From the NCBI GenBank assembly GCA_030268105.1, contig BSDZ01000048.1, positions 140,365 through 204,364 of the forward strand: DNA of 64,000 nt, in the 5' to 3' direction. The position numbers and the translations under genes were made by a program. The stretch is from Volvox africanus. Taxonomy: Eukaryota > Chlorophyta > Chlorophyceae > Chlamydomonadales > Volvocaceae. Shown here one piece after another: positions 21,685 to 30,696 of the stretch; positions within the stretch are counted from its first letter, which is position 1, and every line of letters starts with the position of its first letter. The notes below the pieces were generated by a model. That model was not told where the DNA came from. It ran no database searches and saw only the letters and a program-made list of their open reading frames with translations.

Positions 21685-24600
21685 GGGCTTGCCCGGGTTC
21701 CTGCGGAGGGGGCTCTACCTGGGTTTTCTGAACTAACGCGTGGTCGGTGGTCATCCTTACGGCCAGCCGTTAAGGCATTGTTGCCTTGTGTACTTGGACA
21801 CATCGAGCGAGTCATTGCGCGACGCATCACGCTTGACGGACGCACGGGACTTCTCTGCTTCGACCCGTTGTGTAATTTGTTTACACCTCGCCGTCCCCTG
21901 TCGTCTATCGATCTGTCTAACCACGTGGTTTTGTTCATCCCCTCGTCTCTGCGTGAGATGTCGGAACAGTTGGCCATATACAGGAGATGTAGGCGTCAAT
22001 ATCCAGGCACTGCCGCATGTGTATTACTCCCTGCTTTCTGTCGGCGCAAGGCAGAGGCATCGTTAAGGGGTATGCGGCATGTCCACCGGTTCGAGCCGGG
22101 CACCGTTTTGTTTAATGGTGTGGATCGGGAGGGTACGTTGGCTCCGTGGCCACACCTATCCTACTCGGTTGACGTTTGGTACGAAGCTCCTGATGGGGGT
22201 GCCGTTGGTTACGGACCCGCCTTAAGTGCACTGACGTTGTCTGCTGGGCAGTCGCTCGTAGATAACCGTGTCCCTGTGGTTCAGATCGGTTTGAATGGCC
22301 GTACTCTGAAGGCACTTGTTGACACCGGTGCCAGCGACGACTTCATCTCTGTCGCAGAGGTGAATGCGCTGGGGTTGTCCCCAGAGTCGTCTGATTGTCC
22401 ACAGGTTACCCTTGCTGACGGGGGTAAGCATCCCATCGTGGGCAGGATTACCCTTAGCCTATCGTTAGGCCCTTTGCGTGTTATGACCCGGCCGTACGTG
22501 CTGCAGGGCTTAGCAGAGACTGCACCGTACATATTGGGGTCGTCGACATTACGACAGTACCGCGCGCGCATCGACATGGAGACCGCAACCCTGCATATGT
22601 GCAAGGGTACTCTGTCGATTAAGGTACCTTTCCTGTCGTTCGAACATGTCACACCAAAGGAGGGCGAAACTGAGGCGGTGCCTATGGTTAATTTCGCTGT
22701 GACCGCAATGGCCGCGCGAATCGAACCAGAGCTAGTCGGGCGTAAGGAGGCCGTCCGTTTGTTACGGAAGGGTGCCCACGGACTGCTTTTAAGGCCGCGG
22801 GTGAGCTGTTGTGTCACCACCGCGATTTCTGTGGATCCTGAGGTTGAGGCCCTACTGTCGCAGTATGAGGACGTCTTTAAAGATATCCCTGGCCTACCAC
22901 CTATGCGTCCTGTTGATCACACAATCCCTCTCATGCCTGGAGCGCAGCCTACGGCCCGGCCAATGTACAGGTTGAGTCCATTGGAGCTGGACGAGGTAAA
23001 GCGCCAGGTGACGGATTTGCTCGCGAAGGGTATGATACGCCCCAGCACATCCCCGTATTCTGCACCGATTTTGTTTGTCGGTAAGAAGGATGGGACCTTG
23101 CGCATGTGCATTGATTACCGGGGGTTAAATGCGAATACGGTGAAAAATCGCTACCCTTTGCCACGCGTTGACGACCTGTTGGATAAGCTGAAGGGCTCGG
23201 CTTATTTTTCCTCAATTGACTTACAACAGGGCTACAATCAGATTCGCATCGCTGCCTCTGATATCCCGAAAACCGCTTTTCGGACGCCCTTTGGTCACTT
23301 TGAGTATACGGTCCTATCGTTTGGTTTGACTAATGCCCCTGCGACGTTTCAGGCGGTTATGGACCGAATGTTTAGGCCGTTTATCGACAGGTTCGTTGTT
23401 TGCTACCTGGATGACATCTTGGTATATTCTAAAACGCGCGAGGAGCACTTGGAGCACCTTCGGCTCGTGCTCGACGTTATGAGGCGGGAGCAATTGTTTG
23501 CTAAACGCGCCAAATGCTTTTGGGCGCAGCCTCAGGTGGAATATTTGGGTCACATTGTATCGGCCACCGGTGTGAAGATGGACCCGCGGAAGGTCGCCGT
23601 GGTTCGCGATTGGCCCGCGCCTCAGAACCTCACGGAGCTGCGTAAGTTCCTTGGCTTGACCAATTATTTCCGAAAGTTCATTGAAAAATATTCCATCATT
23701 GCGGCCCCGCTTACTAACTTAACTCGCAAAGGCGTTTTCGTTTCGCTCGAGTCGTGGACGTCGCAATGCCAGCGGGCATTCGAAGAGCTCAAACGAATCG
23801 TTGCCGAAGATGTCACCCTTGCATTCCCTGATTACTCGTTGCCATTTCGTGTTGAGGTAGTGTCTGATGCCTCAATATTTGGAAGCGGCGCTGTATTGTT
23901 ACAGGAAGGGCGACCGATCGCCTTCACGAGTAGGAAGTTTTCTGGTGCGGAGATTCGCTACACCACCGGGGAACAGGAGCTTCTGGCCGTGCTGCATGCT
24001 TTAAAGGAATGGCGCTGTTACCTTGAGGGACGCCCGTTTACTTTAAAGACTGACCACAAGCCCCTAACGTTTTTGCAAAGCGTTCCGACGTTGAACCGCC
24101 GTCAAGCTAGGTGGATGGAATATCTAGCTAGGTTCAACTGCACCTGGGAGTATATTTCTGGTAAACTGAATATTGCCGATGCTCTCAGTCGACATCCGTC
24201 GCTACACGCTGCAATTTTGGCAGCGCCCGTCGTGCGGCCGCGTAGCGAGGAGGTACCGATCGCGACGGACCTCGCGGAGCGGTTGAAGGTTGCCTACAAC
24301 GCAGACGCCTGGTTCGCGGACCCGGCTAATGTAGAAAACCTTCGCAAGCAGAATGGCCTTTGGCTACGGACGGAGGGTGCAGCTACGCAAATCGTCATTC
24401 CGAACGACGACGCGCTACGCTACGACATCCTTGCGCGGTTCCACGAGGACCCGTTAGCAGGACACCCTGGTAGCAAGCGATTGATCGACTTGGTGCAACG
24501 TTCCTTTTGGTGGCCTCGTTTGGCTAAGGATGCGGCGAACTTCGTCCAGACATGCAGTCTGTGCCAGCGCAATAAGGCTTTGTCCGGTAAGGGCCATGGG

Positions 24601-25743
24601 TTGTTGCAACCGTTGCCTGTCCCGGATGCGCCTTGGGAAAGTGTTTCCATGGACTTCGTAGTCGCGCTGCCCAAAACTGAGGGGGGATACGATGCGGTGT
24701 TCGTAATGGTCGACCGTCTGACTAAGATGGTTCACCTAGCACCATGCACATCATCCTGCACGGCTGAGCAAACCGCACGTTTGTTTTTCGACAATGTGGT
24801 TCGGTTACACGGGGTTCCCAAAAATGTGATCTCGGACCGCTGAGGACAGTTCACGTCTAAGTTTTGGGAAGCGCTCTGCAAGTTAGTTGGCATGCGTGTC
24901 AACCTGAGCACAGCGTACCACCCGCAGACTGATGGTCAAACCGAACGCACAAACCGCACGTTGGGTGATATGTTGCGCAATTATGCTGGACGCACACCAC
25001 TCGTTTGGGATACATATTTGACTGCGGCAGAATTCGCGCTTAACAACGCTGTTAACCGCTCTACAGGCAAAAGTCCGTTCTTTCTTAACTACGGATTTCA
25101 TCCCGCGCTACCCGTGTGGCGTGAGTTGGAAGTGAACGTGCCTGCTGCTAAACTTTTTGCCAAGTCTTTTATGTCCCGAATCACAGACGCGAAGTCGTGT
25201 TTGGACGCGGCGCAGCAACGAACGACGGAATACTATAACAAATCCAAGCAGGATGTGACGTTTTCGGAGGGGCAACTCGTGTTGCTAAGCACCAAGAACT
25301 TGCGTTCCTTGGCCAACGGATCCCGAAAACTCTTACCCCGTTGGATTGGTCCGTATCCTGTCGTGCGCATGGTTGGGAATGTGGCTGTGCAGCTTGCATT
25401 GCCCGCTGATATGACCATTCACCCCACGTTTCACGTATCGCTTGTTCGTCCGTATCGTGGTACGGAACCCGTCCCTGAGCCTGCTAACGCCCCCGCAGCG
25501 ATCGAACCAGTTCCCGAGACCTGGATCGCTGGTAAACAGAAGTTTTACGATGTGGAGCGGGTGTTAGATTATCGCGCGCGTCGTGTGGGCCGACACCGAC
25601 GTAAGCGAACAGTACACGAGTACTTGGTTAAGTGGACAGGGTATACCGACGAGCACAACTCATGGGAACCGGCACGCAACTTCTCACAGGACATGAAACC
25701 CCTGCTCGAAGAAGCCCGCAAACGTGCCACGCAAGCCCAATGA
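21685..25743 (+). pseudogene. pol: Pol polyprotein of element 1, one nonsense codon
   Basis: The frame is continuous from the gag TAG to 25743 except for TGA at 24841-24843, where element 4 has a glycine codon. Numbering codons from 21778: aspartic protease DTGAS at 182-186; reverse transcriptase with YLDD at 543-546; RNase H with its first Asp at 697 and TDHKPL further on; integrase HHCC zinc finger from His889 ([12 protein letters not shown]); integrase catalytic Asp959, Asp1020 and Glu1056, a DD35E spacing; chromodomain about 1257-1306 (YDVERVLD, EYLVKWTGY, NSWEP). The nonsense codon falls two residues after the second catalytic Asp, so the encoded integrase is truncated. The nominal N-terminus is uncertain: no ATG lies near the TAG, and the first in-frame ATG is at about 21955. 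Confidence 0.92.
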
Positions 25744-25765
25744 CCCCTGCAGTCGATGCTGTATG

Positions 25766-25785
25766 ATGCAGCGAGGACGCTGCAT
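25766..25785 (+). other. Hairpin just upstream of the polypurine tract
   Basis: Perfect 8-bp arms ATGCAGCG and CGCTGCAT around an AGGA loop, two bases before the polypurine tract. Identical in element 2 (26955-26974); the GCAGC/GCTGC core is kept in element 4. Role unknown. Confidence 0.55.
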
Positions 25786-25787
25786 AC

Positions 25788-25800
25788 GGGAGGGGGGATA
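25788..25800 (+). other. Polypurine tract of element 1
   Basis: GGGAGGGGGGATA lies two bases before the 3' LTR start and would prime plus-strand DNA synthesis. Identical in element 2 and, in reverse, in element 4. Confidence 0.8.
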
Positions 25801-25923
25801 ATTGTTGTGCTACGGTTCATTTCCCGTCGACGCGTAGGTCGACGCGATCCTATGAGTCGAAGTGCTTTTGTGATGAACGCATTACATATGAATGAATCTG
25901 CATGATATAAATGTATTCGCATA

Positions 25924-25936
25924 CATTTATATATGC
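25924..25936 (+). promoter_or_regulatory. TATA-like stretch in the LTR
   Basis: TTTATATATG in the U3-like left half of the LTR. The corresponding AT stretch is present in every LTR of the window. Promoter function is inferred from position only. Confidence 0.3.
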
Positions 25937-26266
25937 ATCTGGCATGTTGTCATTTATCCATCGCGACATCGCATCATGGCAAATCCGCCTAGCATGCATG
26001 AATGACCTAATCATTGAAGTGCGCATTATGCTCGTGCTACGAAACGATAAGTAATATTATCTGATATAATATTACTTCATTAAAGCACACGTTGAGAGCG
26101 CCGCACTCGTCGCGATGCATGCCCTGCAACCGGATATCGTTATCCGGACCCTTGCATCATGCGAATGCCGGAAAGGCTTATACGTTATCATGCGTAGACA
26201 TCGCCTAGATGCAGTAGGGTTGTCACATCTAGGATCGGCCTCCTAATGTGAATCGTACGGCACTGC

Positions 26267-26311
26267 TTAGGGTTTTAGGGTTTTGGTTAGGGTTTAGGGT
26301 TAGGGTTAGAG
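26267..26311 (+). repeat. Telomere-like repeat block inside the LTR
   Basis: 45 bp that parse into TTAGGG, TTTTAGGG, TTTTGG, TTAGGG, TTTAGGG, TTAGGG and TTAGAG. None of the other LTR copies has it; they read directly through a short GATACTGCGAG-type stretch at this place. It looks like a repair patch or insertion rather than a chromosome end, because the LTR resumes on the other side. Confidence 0.8.
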
Positions 26312-26661
26312 TATAACAGATGCGAGGACGGCTAAGCTAAAAAAGACATTCGATACCGGAGAACACTCGTGTGTTCTATATTACTATTTCTATACACTAT
26401 TCTACTTAGCCCGAGCTAAGCCTGAACTTCGCTAATCACCGCCGCGTGATGATTGCTTGCTTCCGGCGCTGACGGCGATTTCGTCCATTGCATCGTTCTG
26501 ATCCGTAAGACTGTAAGTTATATCTCTCTTCGTCTTGAAGTCTTCCGCTGTCTCTGTTTGCTCTCGCTTGCCTTGCTGTACTTGCAAGTGCTCGCGCATC
26601 GGTGTCGATAGTCTCCAGACGTGCAGATACTTATGAGCAAACGCGAACGAGAGGTACAACA

Positions 26662-26932
26662 TCACAAACGACACCGATGCCCCTGCAGTAATGGACCCTG
26701 GTCCTGAGACCTGGATCGCAGGCAAACAAAAGGTATATGATGTGGAGCGGATACTGGATCATCGGGTTCGCCGTATAGGTGACAGCGACGAAAGCGGAAG
26801 GTGCACGAGTATCTGGTCAAGTGGACTGGCTATTCTAGCGAGCACAACTCTTGGGAGCCGACGTGTAATTTCTCGCCAGAGATGAAGCCCCTATTGGAGG
26901 AAGCTCGTCTACGTGCCATGCAGACGCAATGA
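26662..26932 (+). pseudogene. pol: Element 2: pol C-terminus (chromodomain), truncated and frameshifted
   Basis: It begins abruptly at the right end of the element 1 LTR and encodes a diverged copy of the pol tail: PETWIAGKQKVYDVERILD, then after a one-base deletion near 26787 the chromodomain core (EYLVKWTGY, NSWEP) and a stop at 26930. Everything upstream (integrase, RT, protease, gag) is absent. Confidence 0.85.
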
Positions 26933-26954
26933 TCTCTGCAGTCGATGCTGTTCG

Positions 26955-26974
26955 ATGCAGCGAGGACGCTGCAT
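26955..26974 (+). other. Hairpin upstream of the element 2 polypurine tract
   Basis: Same 8-bp arms and AGGA loop as in element 1, although the flanking sequence has diverged. Confidence 0.55.
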
Positions 26975-26976
26975 AC

Positions 26977-26989
26977 GGGAGGGGGGATA
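26977..26989 (+). other. Polypurine tract of element 2
   Basis: GGGAGGGGGGATA directly before the LTR at 26992. Confidence 0.75.
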
Positions 26990-26991
26990 GT

Positions 26992-27806
26992 TGTTGTACG
27001 CCGGTTCGATTGTCGTTGGCACCAAAGTAGACCGCAATCCATTCAAGCATTATGAAGCATGATATAATTATATTAGCATGATATATTCAAGTATATCTAG
27101 CTAATCAGGCATGTCGCATTACCATCTACGACATCGCGCTGTCGGTCAACATGTTTGACTCGATGCTGATAATTAATGCGCGATCTATCCGTTGGCATAA
27201 TATTCCACGTAATAATGCTTTAAATGTTATTACCTCATCTGTGTCATAAACCATACGCGTATGCAAGAATGCGACGATCGCGATGGTTGGGTCGGCAACC
27301 AAATATCAATATTCGGACCTTCACATATTGCACGCGTTGCATCCATTAATATCACGGATTACGCGGTATTTAGAACAGTGCTACGAAGGTACTCACACTT
27401 GAGATCAGAATCCAGTGAGACCTGTACTGCACATCGGTATCGCGACGTGATAGGTGCGAGGATGGTCGCCTAGAGACCAAAGTCGGCTCGACGCTACTTT
27501 AGATTAAGTACTCACGTACTTAACTCAGTCTAATTCCCATATATATGTTTTACTCATTTATTATCGGCCTGAGCTATTCCAGCATAGCATTTCCAGCCGG
27601 ATGATGAGCATTTCCCACGGGGTCTGACGGCAGACTTCTAATTTGCAACTGAAGATCATTGTAAGTTGAATCTTTCCTTATTTATAAGTCTTCCGCTGTC
27701 ACGTTGCTTGCACTGAAGTGTCTTGCTGTTCGTAAGCACCATGCACGTGTAGCTAATACTCAGACGTGCAGATTCAGTGAATGATCGAAGAAGGAAGGAT
27801 ACAACA
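26992..27806 (+). repeat. Element 2 LTR, a divergent sister LTR family
   Basis: 815 bp with the same TGTTGT/ACAACA termini. Only short blocks match the other LTRs (AAGTCTTCCGCTGTC near 27686; CAGACGTGCAGAT near 27760), so it belongs to a separate, older or sister lineage. It abuts the minus-strand integrase fragment of element 3 with no spacer. I see no gene in it. Confidence 0.75.
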
Positions 27807-29256
27807 GTATCCCCCCTCAGTTTTGGGCAGCGCGACCATGAAGTCCATTGAAACACTTTCCCAAGGGGTATCTGGTGCAGGCAATGGTTGTAACAACCCC
27901 CGGCCCTTACCGGACAGTGCTTTATTGTGCTGGCATAAACTGCACCTTTGCACGAAGGTTTCTGCATCCTTCACCACACGAGGCCACCAGAATGAGCGTC
28001 ACACTAATTCCGCCAGTCGCGTGCTTCCAGGATGTCCTGCTAGCAGATCCTCGTGGAACTGAGCAAGAATATCGTAGCACAGGGTGTCATTGTTCGGCAT
28101 GACGATCTGCGTTGCTGAGCCCTCTGTCCACAACTAAAGATCGTTTTGCTTGTGTAGGTGCTCACATTACTTGGGGTGGCGAACCATGGATCCACTTCAT
28201 ACGCCACCTTCAGTTGTTCTGCAAGGTCCGATGCTATCGGCACCTCCTCATTGTGTGAGCGTGTGACCGGCGCTGCTAAGATTGCAGCGTGTAATGACGG
28301 ATGTCGACTGAGAGCGTCGGCTATATTAATCCAGCCGGCTATGTACTCCCATGTACAGTTGAAACAAGCTAGATATTCCATCCATCTAGCTTGCCGTCGG
28401 TTCAGCGTGGGGACACTTTGCAAAAATGTCAGCGGCTTGTGGTCGGTCTTCAGTGTAAATGGGCAGCCCTCGAGGTAGCAGCGCCAGTCCTTCAGAGCAT
28501 GCAGAACTGCCAACAGCTCCTGCTCTCCGGTAGTGTATCAGGTCTTCGCACCCAAGAATTTCTTACTCTTGAAGGCGATCAGTCGTCCTTCCTGCAACAA
28601 TACAGCACCAAAGAGGGAAGCATCTGATACTACCTCTACATGAAATGGCAACGAGTAGTCAGGAAATGAGAGAGTAACATCGTCGGCAACGATACGCTTG
28701 AGCTCTTTGAACGCTCGTTGACACTCGGGTGTCCATGATTCGAGCGAGATGAAGCCTCCCTTCTTCGTCAGGTTCGTAAGCGGGGCCGCAATAATGGAGT
28801 ATTTATTAATAAACTTACGGAAGTAGTTGGTCAGGCCTAGGAACTGACGTAGCTCCGTGAGGTTCTGAGGCGCGGGCCATTCACAAACCACGGCTACCTT
28901 CCACAGGTCCATTCTTATTCCAGTGGCCGACACGACATGGCCCAAATACTCCACCTGAGGCTGCGCCCAAAAAATCTAGGCGTGTTTAGCAAACAATTGC
29001 TCCCGCTTCATCATCTCAAGCACGAGCTCGAGATGCTTAAGGTGCTCCTCGCGCGTCTTGGAATATATTAAAATATCATCCAAATAACAAATGACGAACC
29101 TGTCAATATACGGTCTGAACATGCGGTCCATCACTGCTTGAAATGTGGCGGGCGCATTAGTAAGTCCAAATGACAAGACCGTGTACTTGAAGTGACCAAA
29201 AGGGGGTCTGGAAAGCGGTTTTTGGAATATCAGAAGCAGCGATGCATATCTGATTA
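27807..29256 (-). pseudogene. pol: Element 3: decayed pol fragment (RT to integrase)
   Basis: Read from 29256 downward. It starts in mid-RT ([11 protein letters not shown]) and is frameshifted near 29203. It keeps [18 protein letters not shown] and YLDD, then has TAG at 28976-28978, RNase H with TGA at 28538-28540, and [14 protein letters not shown] with TDHKPL. A further frameshift lies near 28140, followed by the integrase HHCC region and the first catalytic Asp block (SMDF), ending at the TEGGY codons where the element 2 LTR begins. It is diverged from elements 1 and 4. Gag, protease, the integrase core end and the chromodomain are absent. Confidence 0.88.
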
Positions 29257-29804
29257 TGTTGTGCTACGGTTCGTTTTCCGCCGATGTGTAGGTCAATGCG
29301 ACCCTACGAGGCGAAGTGCTATCTTGATGAACGCATGAACGATCAATGCATATGAATGAACTTGCATGATATAAATGTATTCGTATATATTTATATATGC
29401 ATTTGGCATGACACCATTATCCATCGCGACATCGCATCATGGCAAATCCGCCTAGCATGCATGAAATCCCGAATAATTGAAGTGCGCATTATGCTCGTGC
29501 TACGAAACGATGAGTAATATTATTTGATATAATATTACTTCATTACAGCACACGTTGAGAGCGCCGCACCCGTCACGATACATGCCTTGCAACCGAATAT
29601 CGTTATTCGGACCCTTGCATCATGCGAATGCCGGAAAGGCTTATACGTTGTTATGCTGGACATCGCCTATACGCAGTAGGGTTGTCACACTTAGGATCGG
29701 CCTCCTAGTGTGAACCGTACGACATCGTGATGCTGCGAGTATAACAGATGCGAGGACGGCTAAGTAAGATAAGACATTCGATACCGGAGAACACTCATGT
29801 GTTC
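29257..29804 (+). repeat. Truncated gypsy LTR, plus orientation
   Basis: It begins with TGTTGTGCTACGG directly inside the element 3 RT and follows the LTR to its GAACAC-x4-GTGTTC palindrome, where it is cut and joined to the oppositely oriented LTR at 29805. The last 290 bp or so of the LTR are missing. Confidence 0.85.
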
Positions 29805-30637
29805 TGTTGTACCTCTCCTTCGTGTTTGCTCATCAGTATCTGCGCGTCTGAAGACTTGCGACACCAATGCGCGAGCACTTGCAAGTACAGCAAGGCAAGC
29901 GCAAGCAAACAGAGACAGCGGAAGACTTCAAACAAGAAGAGATATAACCTACAGTCTTACTGATCGAAGCGATGCAATGGACGCAATCGCCATCAGCGCC
30001 GGAAGCAAGCAATCATCACGCGGCGGTGATAAGCGAAGTTAAGGCTTAGCTCGGGCTAAGTAGAATAGCGTATAGCAATAATAATGTAGAACACACGAGT
30101 GTTCTCCGGTGTCGAATATCTTGTCTTGCTTAGCCGTCCTCGCATCTGTTATACTCGTAGCATCGCGATGCCGTACGATTCACACTAGGAGGCCGATCCT
30201 AAGTGTGACAACCCTACTGCGTATAGGCGATGTCCAAGCATAACAACGTATAAGCCTTTCCGGCATTCGCATGATGCAAGGGTCCGAATAACGATATTCG
30301 GTTGCAAGGCATGCATCGCGACGAGTGCGGCGCTCTCAACATGTGCTGTAATGATGTAATATTATATCAAATAATATTACTTATCGTTTCGTAGCACGAG
30401 CATAATGCGCATTTCAATGATTTGGGATTTCATGCATGCTAGGCGGATTTGCCATGATGCGATGTCGCGATGGATAATGGTGTCATGCCAAATGCATATA
30501 TAAATATATACGAATACATTTATATCATGCAAGTTCATTCATATGCATTGATGGTTCATGCGTTCATCAAGATAGCACTTCGCCTCGTAGGGTCGCATCG
30601 ACCTACGCATCGGCGGGAAATGAACCGTAGCACAACA
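29805..30637 (-). repeat. Element 4 3' LTR
   Basis: 833 bp. Closer to the macrosatellite LTRs than to the element's own 5' LTR, for example in the stretch around 30540-30600. Confidence 0.88.
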
Positions 30638-30639
30638 AT

Positions 30640-30652
30640 TATCCCCCCTCCC
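30640..30652 (-). other. Polypurine tract of element 4
   Basis: Reverse complement of GGGAGGGGGGATA, immediately beside the 3' LTR. Confidence 0.78.
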
Positions 30653-30696
30653 GTATGCAGCATCCTCGCTGCTTCATACAGCATCGACTGCAAGGG

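Larger units (their letters stand above)
19951..26661 (+). mobile_element. Element 1: near-complete Ty3/gypsy chromodomain retrotransposon
   Basis: Order on the plus strand: 5' LTR remnant, primer-binding site, leader, gag, in-frame TAG, pol (protease, RT, RNase H, integrase, chromodomain), hairpin, polypurine tract, 3' LTR. RT before integrase identifies Ty3/gypsy (Metaviridae), and the terminal chromodomain places it with the chromoviruses. It is not autonomous as it stands: most of the 5' LTR is gone and pol carries a nonsense codon at 24841. Its right end interrupts the pol tail of element 2. No target-site duplication can be tested because the left flank is rearranged. Confidence 0.93.
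25803..26661 (+). repeat. Element 1 3' LTR, with a telomere-like insert
   Basis: 859 bp, TGTTGT...ACAACA. About 45 bp of telomere-like sequence replaces roughly 11 bp of the normal LTR. Outside that, it groups with the LTR at 34194-35017 in details such as the region around 25870, where both lack a stretch present in the macrosatellite LTRs. It ends inside the pol tail of element 2. Confidence 0.9.

Noticed and set aside
22281..22820. Minus-strand frame of 179 codons opposite the protease region.
   Set aside because: It is the antisense shadow of pol and has no recognisable domain.
26267..26311. Telomere-like repeats as a chromosome end.
   Set aside because: The block is only 45 bp and LTR sequence continues on both sides.
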